Part shown: one piece after another, positions 20,034-30,212 of the stretch | Layout of the letters: each line of letters opens with the position of its first letter | Numbering within the stretch: the first letter of the stretch is position 1 | NCBI GenBank assembly: GCA_003280985.1 | Contig: QCDH01000001.1 | Location: 108,760 to 172,759 of the forward strand | Direction of reading: 5' to 3' | DNA from: Prochlorococcus sp. AG-355-A18 | GTDB lineage: Bacteria > Cyanobacteriota > Cyanobacteriia > PCC-6307 > Cyanobiaceae | Length of the DNA stretch: 64,000 nucleotides | The notes under the pieces: model-generated | Seen by the model: only the letters and a program-made list of their open reading frames with translations | What the model was told of the DNA's origin: nothing | The model's database searches: none | Program-made: the position numbers and the translations under genes

Positions 20034-21329
20034 GTGATCGAGCGTTACACATTACCCGAAATGGGGAAAATCTGGACTGATAGCGCAAAATTCCAGAGTT
20101 GGCTTAAGGTTGAAATAGCTGCATGTGAAGCAAATTTTTCTTTGGGGAAAATTCCTGAGAATGCCATGAAAGAGATACGTTCAAATGCAAAGTTTGATGA
20201 ATCTAGAATTGCAGAAATTGAGAAAGAAGTTAAACATGATGTCATAGCATTTCTTACAAGCGTTAATGAATTTGTAGGAGATTCTGGAAGATATATACAT
20301 GTTGGTATGACCAGTAGTGATGTACTTGATACTGGCTTATCTCTTCAGTTAAAAGATTCTTGCGAATTGTTATTAGAAGAAATTGAGAACCTTGAAAATG
20401 AAGTTAGATTATTAGCAAGAAAGCATAAAAATACCTTAATGATTGGCAGATCTCATGCAATTCATGGGGAGCCAATTTCCTTCGGTTTTAAACTTGCTGG
20501 ATGGTTAGCAGAAATAATAAGGAACAAAAAAAGATTGTTAACACTGAAAGAATCTGTAGCTATTGGACAAATAAGTGGTGCCATGGGAACTTACGCTAAT
20601 ACGAATCCCAAAGTAGAACAAATAACTTGTGATTTTCTTGGCTTAAAGCCGGATACAGCAAGTACGCAGGTCATATCGAGAGACAGGCATGCAGAATATG
20701 TTCAAACTATTGCACTAGTGGGTGCTTCTCTAGATAGATTCGCAACTGAAATAAGAAATTTACAAAGAACTGATGTTTTAGAAGTTGAGGAGGGCTTTAC
20801 AAAAGGGCAAAAAGGAAGTTCTGCAATGCCTCATAAAAGAAATCCTATTCGAAGTGAAAGAGTAAGCGGTTTAGCAAGAATTTTGAGGAGTTACGTCTTA
20901 ACAGCACTGGAAAATGTTCCACTTTGGCACGAAAGAGATATAAGCCATAGTTCAAATGAACGTATCATGTTACCTGATGTATCAATCTGTTTGCATTTTA
21001 TGCTCAGTGAAATGAAAGATATAGTAAGCAATTTAGAAGTTTATCCAAAAAATATGCTCAAAAATTTAAATATATATGGTGGTGTAATCTTTAGTCAGAA
21101 AGTTTTACTTTTGCTTGTAGAGAAAGGGTTGTCTAGAGAAAAAGCTTATAGATTGGTACAAAAAAATGCGCATCATGCGTGGAATACCGAAAATGGAAAT
21201 TTCAAACAAAATATAGAGAGAGATGATGAAATAATGGATTTTATTGATCAAAGTGACTTAGAAGAATGTTTTAATCCTTCAATTCATCTCAATAATTTAA
21301 GTGTAATATGGGAGAAGTTAGGTATCTAG
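20034..21329 (+). CDS. purB: Adenylosuccinate lyase
   Basis: The 431-residue enzyme of the fumarase/aspartase superfamily acts twice in purine synthesis (SAICAR to AICAR and adenylosuccinate to AMP). The start is GTG at 20034, which gives the family's usual MIERYTLPEMGKIW. Signature regions are MTSSDVLDTGLSLQL, GRSHAIHGEPISFG (catalytic His) and GSSAMPHKRNPIRSE (mobile signature loop). It is followed 45 bases later by fumC, a member of the same superfamily but of separate function. Confidence 0.97.
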   Translation: MIERYTLPEMGKIWTDSAKFQSWLKVEIAACEANFSLGKIPENAMKEIRSNAKFDESRIAEIEKEVKHDVIAFLTSVNEFVGDSGRYIHVGMTSSDVLDTGLSLQLKDSCELLLEEIENLENEVRLLARKHKNTLMIGRSHAIHGEPISFGFKLAGWLAEIIRNKKRLLTLKESVAIGQISGAMGTYANTNPKVEQITCDFLGLKPDTASTQVISRDRHAEYVQTIALVGASLDRFATEIRNLQRTDVLEVEEGFTKGQKGSSAMPHKRNPIRSERVSGLARILRSYVLTALENVPLWHERDISHSSNERIMLPDVSICLHFMLSEMKDIVSNLEVYPKNMLKNLNIYGGVIFSQKVLLLLVEKGLSREKAYRLVQKNAHHAWNTENGNFKQNIERDDEIMDFIDQSDLEECFNPSIHLNNLSVIWEKLGI

Positions 21330-21374
21330 GATTACTGAAAACCTTATCTAAGTTAAACCAGTGTTTTCAGGTTA

Positions 21375-22763
21375 ATGATGACAAAAAACTTTAGGATTGA
21401 AAAAGATAGTATGGGAACAATAGAGGTTCCCATTCAAGCTTTGTGGGGCGCTCAAACACAAAGATCGATAAGAAATTTTTCTATTGGAGAAGAATTAATT
21501 CCAATTGAATTAATTTATTCACTCACCCTCATAAAAAAAGCTGCTTCAATCGCGAATTTCAATTTAGGGTTTATAGATAAAAGAAAAAAAGATTTGATTG
21601 TAGAGGCATGTACAGAAATACTTGATGGGCTTCATGATTCACAGTTTCCCCTAAAGGTTTGGCAAACAGGAAGTGGCACGCAAACAAATATGAATGTTAA
21701 TGAGGTAATTTCAAATATTGCAGCATTAAAAACAAACTCAGAGCTTGGAAGTCATCAACCAATTCATCCTAATGATGATGTAAATAAATCTCAGTCAACT
21801 AATGATACTTTTCCTGCTGCTATTCAAATATCAGTTGTCAATGAAATAATCAAAAATTTAGTTCCAACGATACGAGAACTTACTAAGATCCTTGATAAAA
21901 AAAGTGAGCAATGGAAAGACCTCATAAAGATAGGAAGAACCCATTTTCAAGATGCAGTGCCCCTTACTTTTGGGCAAGAAATATCGGGATGGTCAGAGCA
22001 ACTTAAAGATGCTGAGAATGCAATTATTATAAGTCTGAATGAATTGTATTTTTTACCTTTGGGAGGAACTGCAGTTGGAACAGGGATTAATTGTCCAAAA
22101 GGATTTTGTGAAGAGTCTATAAAATCAATTTCCGATGATACTAATCTAATTTTCTATAAATCAAAAAATAATTTTTCTATCATGGCATCGCATGATCGTC
22201 TAGCTCAAGTAATGAGTCAGATAAAAATATTAGCAGGTGCATTATTTAAAATTTCAAATGATATAAAAATTCTATCTTCTGGTCCAAGATCAGGAATATA
22301 TGAACTAATTCTTCCTCAAAATGAACCTGGAAGTTCTATCATGCCGGGTAAAGTGAATCCAACTCAATGCGAAGCCTTATCTATGGTTTGCACTCAGATA
22401 ATGGGTCTTGAATATGCAGTCTCAATGGCAAATTCTAGCGGTTCTTTACAGATGAATGAATATAAGCCTCTTATTGGATTTAATATTCTCACAAGTTTAA
22501 AATTACTTAAAAACGTAATAGAAAACTTCAGAATAAATTTAGTTGATGGGATGGAACCTAATCAAAAGAAAATGAAGTTAAATTTAGAAAATTCACTAAT
22601 GTTGGTTACAGCCATAGTGCCAAAAGTTGGTTATGAAAAAGCAGCTAAAATTGCAAACCTTGCCTTCAAAGAATCATTAAATTTAAAAGAGGCAACACTT
22701 AAATTAGGTTATTTAAACGAAGATGAATTTGATGAAGCAATGAATATCAATTCAATGATTTGA
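21375..22763 (+). CDS. fumC: Fumarate hydratase class II
   Basis: The 462-residue iron-independent fumarase interconverts fumarate and malate. It shows VWQTGSGTQTNMNVNEVISN, the catalytic GRTHFQDAVPLTFGQE and the signature GSSIMPGKVNPTQCEA. The start is one of two adjacent ATG codons (21375 or 21378). Being next to purB, it may recycle fumarate released by purine synthesis. It converges on the helicase gene with a 10-base gap. Confidence 0.96.
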   Translation: MMTKNFRIEKDSMGTIEVPIQALWGAQTQRSIRNFSIGEELIPIELIYSLTLIKKAASIANFNLGFIDKRKKDLIVEACTEILDGLHDSQFPLKVWQTGSGTQTNMNVNEVISNIAALKTNSELGSHQPIHPNDDVNKSQSTNDTFPAAIQISVVNEIIKNLVPTIRELTKILDKKSEQWKDLIKIGRTHFQDAVPLTFGQEISGWSEQLKDAENAIIISLNELYFLPLGGTAVGTGINCPKGFCEESIKSISDDTNLIFYKSKNNFSIMASHDRLAQVMSQIKILAGALFKISNDIKILSSGPRSGIYELILPQNEPGSSIMPGKVNPTQCEALSMVCTQIMGLEYAVSMANSSGSLQMNEYKPLIGFNILTSLKLLKNVIENFRINLVDGMEPNQKKMKLNLENSLMLVTAIVPKVGYEKAAKIANLAFKESLNLKEATLKLGYLNEDEFDEAMNINSMI

Positions 22764-22773
22764 TTAAAAAAAT

Positions 22774-25497
22774 TTAATTATTATCAATTCTTTTTGTTGC
22801 AGGATTAATATCTTCAGAGACTTTTATAAGATCATTAGATTCAGATATAGGAAAACGATTAATAGCTTTTAATGCTCGCTTTGCTTTGCTTTTTAATTTA
22901 TTACTAACACCAATACAGTATTGCACTTGAGAAAGAACATCAATTGATCTTCTAATAATCCTTACTACATCACCTTCGTCTAATGAAGTATTAAAAACCA
23001 AATCTTTCCATTTTTTTCCTTTTGCCCATTCAGAAATAATTCCAGTCAACTCTATTTCTAAATAGATAGGAATTTCAATATGAAACTTATTTTGTTGAAA
23101 AGAGACTAATTTTCTTAAACCATCTAATTCATTAAAAACATCTATTACCTTTAGAGAAGGCTTGAAATTACACCAAAGATTAGGCCTCCTTACATCAACA
23201 CATATAGCTTGAATAATTGCAGCTAACTCAGGAGGATCTAAATCGTCTAAATAACCACTAACTAAAACAAGACCAATCCATAATTCATTTTCACTTCTTA
23301 TTGCACCCACTGTTTGTCCAACTTCTGTCAATTCCAAATCATTTAAACAACCAAAATGATTCAAAATTTGTATCAAATCAGTAAAAGTTCTCCAGTTATG
23401 ATTTTCTTTATCCTCAAGAATTTTTTTTCTAATATTTATTTCTTGTTCAACATCAATAATTCTTTTTCTATATTTCTTTAATTTCTTAGAATCTCCAAAT
23501 CTGTGTGCAGGATGATCAGTAACTGTTTCTTCTAAATTATTAATTTGTTGCCGTTGTGCCAAAACTTCCGTTGTCAAATCATATTGTGGAGTTTGTAAAT
23601 CATTTTTTTTAGAAACCTCCAAAATTCGATCCGCATAACACTGCGATATATCATCTCCCCTAAATACCTCTCCACAAAAATACATCTTTGGCACTTCAAG
23701 TCCTAAGACATCAATTGCATCCAAATCATTAAAAATACTTACTATGTATGAGGGTTTTATAAGAATAAATAAATTATCAATTGTCAAACACAATAAACTC
23801 TTAATTTTTTGGGATTCATATATTTTCTTACAAATTAATCCTGGAACAATTTTTCTTTTCATTTGAGGAGCCTTGATTGAAATTAAGCTTCCATCTTCAA
23901 TATATGGCAGTGCATTAGTTATCTCTTCTGATAATTTTTCTGCTGATTGTTTTTCTAAAATTTTCAAGAGTCTTCTCTCTTCTTTAAGACGATTTCTTAA
24001 CTTTTCGTATGCATCAAAATCTTTCCATGAAACGTTAGATGTAATTTTTTTTAATTCAATTAAATCCTTATCTAATTTTTCAAGAATTATATTCTCACCT
24101 GATGATTCAGCTAAATATAAAAAACTACCAAAACTTCTTTTAATCAATTCTTTAGACTTCTCTAAAGTATAACTTTGTAAAAGATTAAGTACCATTCCAT
24201 AGCTAGGAGTGAATTGACTTTCTAAAGAATTAGGTTTGCTAATAGCCAGTGCACTTGCTTCTTTGGCACCTTCGAATCTTGTTTGTAATGTAACAACATA
24301 TCCCTGGGTATCTTTTCCTCTTCTTCCAGCTCTTCCTGACATTTGCAAAAATTCACTGCTAAATAATAATCTATGCCCATCTTCTGTCCTTTTTGATAAA
24401 GAAGAAATAACAGTTGTTCTTGCGGGCATATTTATTCCTGCAGCAAGAGTTTCAGTTGCAAAAACAACTTTTATTAAACCTTGCTGAAATAATTCCTCAA
24501 CCAATTCTTTCCATGCAGGCAATAATCCAGCATGATGAGATGCAATACCGCGTTTTAATGCCTCGCATTGAGATTTATCTTTAATTGCTTCCTGATTATT
24601 TTTAAGATAAACATCTAATTTTCGGGATATCATACTTGCTTCTGAATAACTTACTAAAGTTAAATCTTTTATATTCTCAATTGCCTTGTCACATCCTCTT
24701 CTGCTAAAAATAAAATAAATAGCTGGCAACATATTTCGTTCAGCTAGTTTCGAGATCACAAAGCCAATTGAGGGGGACTTTGGTTGCATAATCCTACCCA
24801 CTTTCCCTCTTATTTTCTGCCCTTTAGGAGCTCTCCAAATCTTACAGTTTGGATGAATTCCATTACACTTATTATTTAAAAGTGGATGGAGTCCTTTAAC
24901 ACTACAAAAAATAAAATCAAGTGGGACTGGTCTCTTATCACTATTAATTAGTACTGTGGGACCATGAACTTTTTCTATCCAATTTTGTAATTGATCTGCA
25001 TTGGCAATTGTTGCTGATAAAGCTATTATTTGAGTTCTACTAGGGCAATGGATTATAGTTTCTTCCCAAACTGTGCCTCTTTGGGGGTCATTCATATAGT
25101 GACATTCATCAAGAATCACAGATTCTAAATTTTCTAAGGGATCATCAAATTCATCAAATTCGCCATAAAGCATGTTCCTAAAAATCTCAGTCGTCATTAC
25201 TAAGATTGGTGCTTCTCTATTTATGCTTATATCTCCAGTTAAAAGACCAACTTTATTCTCACCATATTGAATAGCAAAATCTCTAAACTTTTGGTTTGAC
25301 AGGGCCTTTAAAGGCGTTGTATAAAAAACTCTACTGTCATGAGATAAGCCTCTATATATAGCAAATTCACCTATCAATGTTTTACCCGAACCTGTTGGTG
25401 CCGTTAAAACAACAGAATTTCCGCTATTAATAGCTCGTATTGCTTCTAATTGGAAATCATCTAGCGGAAAGGGGAAATATTCCTCTAAATTAAGCAA
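22774..25497 (-). CDS. Ski2/Mtr4-like DExH RNA helicase
   Basis: The 907-residue superfamily 2 helicase shows motif I APTGSGKTLIGE, motif II DECH (a variant of DEVH), motif III LSATIAN, motif V ETLAAGINMPAR and motif VI QMSGRAGRRG. The C-terminal ~180 residues resemble the DSHCT domain of Mtr4/Ski2 (ending VQYCIGVSNKLKSKAKRALK). In cyanobacteria and plastids (ISE2) such helicases process or remodel RNA. Start is TTG at 25497, giving MLNLEEYFPFPLDDFQ; no nearer ATG precedes motif I. The gene is divergent from the biotin operon. Confidence 0.9.
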   Translation of the reverse strand: MLNLEEYFPFPLDDFQLEAIRAINSGNSVVLTAPTGSGKTLIGEFAIYRGLSHDSRVFYTTPLKALSNQKFRDFAIQYGENKVGLLTGDISINREAPILVMTTEIFRNMLYGEFDEFDDPLENLESVILDECHYMNDPQRGTVWEETIIHCPSRTQIIALSATIANADQLQNWIEKVHGPTVLINSDKRPVPLDFIFCSVKGLHPLLNNKCNGIHPNCKIWRAPKGQKIRGKVGRIMQPKSPSIGFVISKLAERNMLPAIYFIFSRRGCDKAIENIKDLTLVSYSEASMISRKLDVYLKNNQEAIKDKSQCEALKRGIASHHAGLLPAWKELVEELFQQGLIKVVFATETLAAGINMPARTTVISSLSKRTEDGHRLLFSSEFLQMSGRAGRRGKDTQGYVVTLQTRFEGAKEASALAISKPNSLESQFTPSYGMVLNLLQSYTLEKSKELIKRSFGSFLYLAESSGENIILEKLDKDLIELKKITSNVSWKDFDAYEKLRNRLKEERRLLKILEKQSAEKLSEEITNALPYIEDGSLISIKAPQMKRKIVPGLICKKIYESQKIKSLLCLTIDNLFILIKPSYIVSIFNDLDAIDVLGLEVPKMYFCGEVFRGDDISQCYADRILEVSKKNDLQTPQYDLTTEVLAQRQQINNLEETVTDHPAHRFGDSKKLKKYRKRIIDVEQEINIRKKILEDKENHNWRTFTDLIQILNHFGCLNDLELTEVGQTVGAIRSENELWIGLVLVSGYLDDLDPPELAAIIQAICVDVRRPNLWCNFKPSLKVIDVFNELDGLRKLVSFQQNKFHIEIPIYLEIELTGIISEWAKGKKWKDLVFNTSLDEGDVVRIIRRSIDVLSQVQYCIGVSNKLKSKAKRALKAINRFPISESNDLIKVSEDINPATKRIDNN

Positions 25498-25540
25498 TAA
25501 TTGTGATTGAAGAGAGGATGAGTTAACTTCTTAATATATG

Positions 25541-25552
25541 ATCTATATAGAT
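25541..25552. promoter_or_regulatory. 12-bp perfect palindrome in the helicase/bioF divergent region
   Basis: ATCTATATAGAT is a perfect 12-bp palindrome in the 139-base gap between the helicase start and bioF. It lies 44 bases upstream of the helicase start codon and 85 bases upstream of bioF. It could be an operator for either gene. It does not resemble the long BirA operator, and an AT-only palindrome of this size can arise by chance, so confidence is low. Confidence 0.25.
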
Positions 25553-25636
25553 ATTAATAAACAAAAAATACCTTGCAAACTTTAATAGTAAATCTAAATC
25601 ATTCTAATTAAATCCACTATATTCTATTTTGCCAAA

Positions 25637-26776
25637 ATGAAAAAAGTAAAAATTCCAAAAAATAGAATCCGTAAATTAAAAACATTTTCTTTAGGTGAAA
25701 AATCATTCGAACTTCTAAGTTTAAATTCGCAAAATAAAAAACTTATAGACTTATGCAGTAATGATTATTTTGGATTAAGTAGGGACAAGGATTTAATAAA
25801 AGCTGCTTACGAAATAAGCTTGTTAGAAGGTATTGGTTCAGGAAGCTCTAGGTTTATTACGGGTTCAAGACCAATACATAAATTATTAGAAACAGAACTT
25901 GCTAATTGGCTTGATCAACAAAAAGTGTTACTTTTCCCAAGCGGATTTCAAGCAAATATAGCCGCTATCCAGGCTTTAGCAAACAGAAATAGTATCGTAA
26001 TAGCAGATAAATTGATCCATAACTCTTTATTGGTTGGAGTCAAAGCTGCTCAAGCAAAACTGGTTCGATTTTCACACAATAATTTAAAAGATTTAGAAGA
26101 TAAGATTATTAAATCCAACCCTACAAAAAATTCTATTTTAGTTGTTGTTGAATCTCTTTATAGCATGGAGGGATCAATTGCTCCGCTTAGAGAAATAACG
26201 GAAATTTGTAAAAAAAATAGTGTTCAATTATTAGTTGACGAAGCTCATGCAATTGGAATCTTGGGCCCTGAAGGCAGGGGTTTAAGTTTTAATTGTCGTT
26301 CAGATATAACTATGATTACTGGAACTTTTGGAAAAGCATTTGGAAGCGGTGGAGCTTTTATAGCGTCCAATTCAGAAATTGGAGAATATCTTATCCAAAC
26401 AAGTGGTGCATTTAGATATACAACTGCACTTGCGCCATCTTTAGCTGCTGGGGCGCTAGAAGGTTTAAAAAAAATTTTAGAAAATAAAGAATGGGGTAAT
26501 GATTTATTATCTTCTGCGAATGTATGGAAAGATGAAATTATTAAAAGTCTAAGTTTTCCAGTCCAGGGAGATTCTCATATTTTGTCAATTATTGTTGGCC
26601 AAGAAGAGAAGGCAATTTATCTACAAAAATATCTCGAAGAAAATGGATTTTTAGCTATTGCGATAAGACCTCCAACTGTTCCAGTGGGGCAATCAAGAAT
26701 CAGAATAACAATACGAAGAAACTTAAATTTTAATTTGCTAAAGAACTTCATTGCAGTATTAAAAGATTTTAAATGA
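25637..26776 (+). CDS. bioF: 8-amino-7-oxononanoate synthase
   Basis: The 379-residue PLP enzyme condenses pimeloyl-ACP with alanine, the first step in building the biotin rings. It shows the substrate-binding LCSNDYFGL, the cofactor Asp in DEAHAIG (201-207) and the PLP Lys233 in TGTFGKAFGSGGAF. The length is normal. The stop overlaps the bioK start by four bases (ATGA), and it is the first gene of a five-gene biotin operon. Confidence 0.95.
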   Translation: MKKVKIPKNRIRKLKTFSLGEKSFELLSLNSQNKKLIDLCSNDYFGLSRDKDLIKAAYEISLLEGIGSGSSRFITGSRPIHKLLETELANWLDQQKVLLFPSGFQANIAAIQALANRNSIVIADKLIHNSLLVGVKAAQAKLVRFSHNNLKDLEDKIIKSNPTKNSILVVVESLYSMEGSIAPLREITEICKKNSVQLLVDEAHAIGILGPEGRGLSFNCRSDITMITGTFGKAFGSGGAFIASNSEIGEYLIQTSGAFRYTTALAPSLAAGALEGLKKILENKEWGNDLLSSANVWKDEIIKSLSFPVQGDSHILSIIVGQEEKAIYLQKYLEENGFLAIAIRPPTVPVGQSRIRITIRRNLNFNLLKNFIAVLKDFK

Positions 26777-27477
26777 AACAAATTATTACTCAACATGGTT
26801 GGGGACTAAATAAATATTTCTGGGATGATTATAAAGTTGATTTTTTAAAAAATAATTGGCATTGGCAGGATAATGAAAGAGGCTATTTTTCGACAAATAA
26901 TTATCAAGCAAAATGGATTAAAAGCGAATCTAAAAAAGAAATCAGAATGACTTTATGCCATTCATTTGGTTTTCATTTAATGCAAAAAAAAATTTTAAAA
27001 GAAGCAACTCATATTGTTCTTATAAATTCTTTTAATAATTTTCTTCCTTCAAGTAATAAGAGAAACTTTATTTTGAGGTCTCTGAAAAGAATGGAAACAA
27101 AAATCATAAAAGATGAACATAAGGATATGTTGAAAGAATTTATAAATAGATCATTTATGCCAAATCATATGAATAATAGTTTTAAAAATATCTTTTATAA
27201 AAATCTAGAGAGTTTAAATAAAACTCTTCTTTTAAGTGATTTAAAACAACTTTACATCAACAGAGATTTTCCAATATTTTTAAGAAAAGATTGCAAAATT
27301 ATTTTTATAAAATCAGAAAATGATTTGATTCTTGACAACGAATCAAATAATAACTTTTTAGATTACTTTAATAAAACACTTGATAGGAAGCCAATTTTAC
27401 TTAAATTAGCTCAACAAGGTCATTGCTTGAATAATTTAAATTTATACGAGATCTTACTTAATAAACTTAATGATTGA
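26773..27477 (+). CDS. bioK: Pimeloyl-ACP methyl ester esterase, BioK type
   Basis: The 234-residue alpha/beta hydrolase has QHGWG near the N-terminus for the oxyanion hole, the nucleophile Ser64 (LCHSFGFHL), Asp184 (SENDLI) and His217 (QQGHCL). This triad and its position between bioF and bioC match BioK, the replacement for BioH described in marine picocyanobacteria, which cleaves pimeloyl-ACP methyl ester to end the pimelate-forming cycle. It is too divergent from E. coli BioH to call on similarity alone; the operon is the stronger evidence. The start overlaps bioF. Confidence 0.85.
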   Translation: MKQIITQHGWGLNKYFWDDYKVDFLKNNWHWQDNERGYFSTNNYQAKWIKSESKKEIRMTLCHSFGFHLMQKKILKEATHIVLINSFNNFLPSSNKRNFILRSLKRMETKIIKDEHKDMLKEFINRSFMPNHMNNSFKNIFYKNLESLNKTLLLSDLKQLYINRDFPIFLRKDCKIIFIKSENDLILDNESNNNFLDYFNKTLDRKPILLKLAQQGHCLNNLNLYEILLNKLND

Positions 27478-28240
27478 AATGGATAGTAAGAAGTGGAATG
27501 AGAAAATAAAAAATAATTTCAATGATGCTGCATATCGGTATGTAGAGCATTCAAATATTCAGAAATTTTTTGCAAAAAAGATTGCTCAATTTATCAAAGA
27601 ATTAAATCCCCAAAAAAAAGGTGAATGGATAGATCTAGGATCAGGACCTGGACTATTAGCAGATGAAATAGAAAAAAATTTTTCTTCCCAAAAAGTATCC
27701 AGAATTGATTTCAGCAAGAAAATGCTTCTTGAGAATAAATTATCTAGAAAAAAAATTTTATGGGATTTGAATAATGATTTACCTCCTGAAATAAATAACT
27801 GTTCTCTTTTAACATCTAACTTTTGCATACATTGGTTAAACAACCCAGAAAAGATAATAAAAAATTGGTTTAGCAAATTAACACCTGGAGGTTTTTTAAT
27901 CATTTCATATCCAACAAAAGATTGTTTTCCTGAATGGAAAGATACTTGTAAAAAAATTGATATTGAATATAGTGGTCTTAATTTCCTTTGCTCTAAAGAA
28001 TTATTAAAAGATTTCAAATCAACTGAAATTCATTATTCAGAAAAGTTTAATTATCTCGAAAATTTTAAAGATATATATAAGCTTTTTAGAAGCATAAAAA
28101 ATGTAGGAGCACAATCAACAAATTGTAAACGCAAAACAGTAAAAGAGATAAAGGAAATTCAAAAGTTTTGGCCAAAGAATTACAATAATACAGTGAACCT
28201 TTCATGGCAAATTGAGATTCAAATCATAAAGAAATTATGA
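27470..28240 (+). CDS. bioC: Malonyl-ACP O-methyltransferase
   Basis: The 256-residue SAM-dependent methyltransferase masks malonyl-ACP so that fatty acid synthesis can build the pimelate chain. The SAM site is WIDLGSGPGLLADEI, and FNDAAYRYVEHSNIQ near the N-terminus is typical of BioC. Two starts are possible: ATG at 27470, overlapping bioK by eight bases, or ATG at 27479, directly after the bioK stop. Either keeps the domain intact. It overlaps bioD by four bases. Confidence 0.88.
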   Translation: MIEMDSKKWNEKIKNNFNDAAYRYVEHSNIQKFFAKKIAQFIKELNPQKKGEWIDLGSGPGLLADEIEKNFSSQKVSRIDFSKKMLLENKLSRKKILWDLNNDLPPEINNCSLLTSNFCIHWLNNPEKIIKNWFSKLTPGGFLIISYPTKDCFPEWKDTCKKIDIEYSGLNFLCSKELLKDFKSTEIHYSEKFNYLENFKDIYKLFRSIKNVGAQSTNCKRKTVKEIKEIQKFWPKNYNNTVNLSWQIEIQIIKKL

Positions 28241-28902
28241 GTACTCACAAAAATATTTTCAAATTCATAATTTGTGGAACAGATACTGATATTGGAAAAA
28301 CTTTAATAAGCTCTTTTTTTGTTAAAGGATTAAATTCCTTTTATTGGAAGCCTATTCAAAGTGGTATTGAATCGCAAACTGATAGTCAAACTGTTGAAAA
28401 ACTTTCACAAGTAAGTAAAGAGAAAATAATTAAAGAAGCTTATGTCTTTACAAAACCTCTATCTCCTCATTGGGCTGCTGAAATAGATCAAAAAACTATT
28501 AACTTTGAAATGTTGAGATTGCCAAAAGTAAAAGGCTCATTAATTGTAGAAACTGCAGGTGGATTAATGGTTCCAATAACACGCAATTTTTTACAAATAG
28601 ATCAAATACAACAATGGAATCTTCCGGTAATACTTGTATGTAAGAGCTCACTTGGCACTCTCAACCATACCCTGCTTAGTATTGAGGCCTTAAAACGAAG
28701 AAATATTGAGATTTTAGGTTTAGTAGTCAATGGCGAAAAACACCTAGATAATCCAAAAACTCTAGTTGATTTTAGTGGTGTTCCTTTAATTGCTGAATTT
28801 CCTTACATCAAAAAAATGGACTCAAATAATTTAGATATACTATGGAAAGAACTTGAAATTAAAAATAAGTTGATCTCACTATTAAACTCAAAAATAAGTT
28901 AA
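28237..28902 (+). CDS. bioD: Dethiobiotin synthetase
   Basis: The 221-residue P-loop enzyme closes the ureido ring using CO2 and ATP. The phosphate loop is GTDTDIGKT (residues 14-22), followed by the substrate region YWKPIQSGIE and the VETAGGLMVPI motif. The start overlaps the bioC stop by four bases (ATGA) and the stop is directly followed by bioA. Confidence 0.94.
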   Translation: MSTHKNIFKFIICGTDTDIGKTLISSFFVKGLNSFYWKPIQSGIESQTDSQTVEKLSQVSKEKIIKEAYVFTKPLSPHWAAEIDQKTINFEMLRLPKVKGSLIVETAGGLMVPITRNFLQIDQIQQWNLPVILVCKSSLGTLNHTLLSIEALKRRNIEILGLVVNGEKHLDNPKTLVDFSGVPLIAEFPYIKKMDSNNLDILWKELEIKNKLISLLNSKIS

Positions 28903-30204
28903 ATGAAATCTTTGGATTCAAAAACTCCAAATCAAGATTGGCACCCAAATATTTGGCCACCTTTTACACAAATCAATAACAGCAAACCCCAAATAGAAAT
29001 AACTCATGGTAAGGATGCCCTCCTGTTTACTAAAAGTCCTAAAAAAGTGCTAATAGATGGAATTAGTAGTTGGTGGGTAACTCTTCATGGTCATAGTAAC
29101 GAATATATTGCGGATTCCATTTTTAATCAATCAAAAAAACTTGAGCAAGTTATATTTGCTGATTTTTTACATCCACAGGCAAAAAAATTGGCAGAAAGAC
29201 TTAGTAAATTAACAAAACTAGAAAGATTATTCTTTTCTGATAACGGTTCTACTGCAGTGGAAGTCGCTTTAAAAATTGCCTTCCAATCATGGCAAAATAG
29301 AGGAGAGACAAGAACTCAAATAGTAGCTTTTGATGGTGCCTATCATGGCGATACATTTGGAGCAATGGCTTTAGGTGAGAGAAATATTTTTAATGAGAAT
29401 TTCGATAATCTTATGTTCCCAGTTAGGAGAGTCCCCTGGCCTTCAACGTGGATTAACGATCAAGAAGTAGAAAATAAAGAAAATGAGGCGATCCAAAAAT
29501 TAGAAACTCTACTTAAAACTCCCACAGTTGCAGTAATCCTTGAGCCACTTGTTCAAGGAGCAGGAGGAATGAATATGGTTAGGCCTCAGTTTATAAAAAA
29601 AGTTTCAGAAATTATAAAAAATAATAATTCTTTGTTAATTGCTGATGAAGTTTTGACTGGGTTTGGAAGATGTGGAAGTCTTTTTGCGTTTCAAAAGGCA
29701 AAAATCGTTCCTGATTTAATAAGTATTTCAAAAGGCTTAACTGGTGGATTTTTACCAATGGGAATAACTTTATGTAAAGAAAAAATTTTTCAATCCTTTA
29801 TTGATGATTCTCCAAGAAAAACTTTTTGGCATGGACATAGCTTTACTGCAAATCCTTTAGGTTGTGCTGCAGCAAATGCTAGCCTTGATTTATTAGAAAA
29901 AGAACCACACAAATACCTTTCATTTGAAGAAAAACATTTATCTCACTTAATTAAATTTAAAAACTTACCTTATATAAAAAAAATGAGGGTATCCGGCACA
30001 ATCGCTGCCTTCGATTTAGATGTTGGGAACAAAAAAGGTTATTTCAATAATATTGGGAAAGAATTAAAAAGTCTTGCAATGGAGCAAGGTTTATTTATTA
30101 GACCACTCGGGAATGTTATTTATCTCTTGCCACCTCTCTGTATAACCGATGATCAATTAGAAAAAAGTTACTGGATAATAAGGCAGATCTTAAAAAATAT
30201 TTAG
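28903..30204 (+). CDS. bioA: Adenosylmethionine-8-amino-7-oxononanoate aminotransferase
   Basis: The 433-residue class III aminotransferase makes 7,8-diaminononanoate, usually with S-adenosylmethionine as amino donor. It shows the phosphate-binding SDNGSTAVEVALK, the cofactor Asp in LLIADEVLTGFGR and the PLP Lys277 in ISISKGLTGGFLPMG. It starts on the base after the bioD stop and ends the biotin operon. The order bioF-K-C-D-A places dethiobiotin synthesis downstream of bioC in transcription; bioB is not in this window. Confidence 0.95.
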   Translation: MKSLDSKTPNQDWHPNIWPPFTQINNSKPQIEITHGKDALLFTKSPKKVLIDGISSWWVTLHGHSNEYIADSIFNQSKKLEQVIFADFLHPQAKKLAERLSKLTKLERLFFSDNGSTAVEVALKIAFQSWQNRGETRTQIVAFDGAYHGDTFGAMALGERNIFNENFDNLMFPVRRVPWPSTWINDQEVENKENEAIQKLETLLKTPTVAVILEPLVQGAGGMNMVRPQFIKKVSEIIKNNNSLLIADEVLTGFGRCGSLFAFQKAKIVPDLISISKGLTGGFLPMGITLCKEKIFQSFIDDSPRKTFWHGHSFTANPLGCAAANASLDLLEKEPHKYLSFEEKHLSHLIKFKNLPYIKKMRVSGTIAAFDLDVGNKKGYFNNIGKELKSLAMEQGLFIRPLGNVIYLLPPLCITDDQLEKSYWIIRQILKNI

Positions 30205-30212
30205 ATAGAAAT

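Noticed and set aside
19969..20088. N-terminal extension of the 25-residue peptide to a 65-residue protein
   Set aside because: The extension overlaps the purB start on the other strand and its composition is not protein-like; only the short form from ATG 19968 is kept as a candidate.
27586..28017. 143-codon minus-strand frame opposite bioC
   Set aside because: bioC is well supported on the other strand with overlaps to both neighbours; the shadow frame has no motif.
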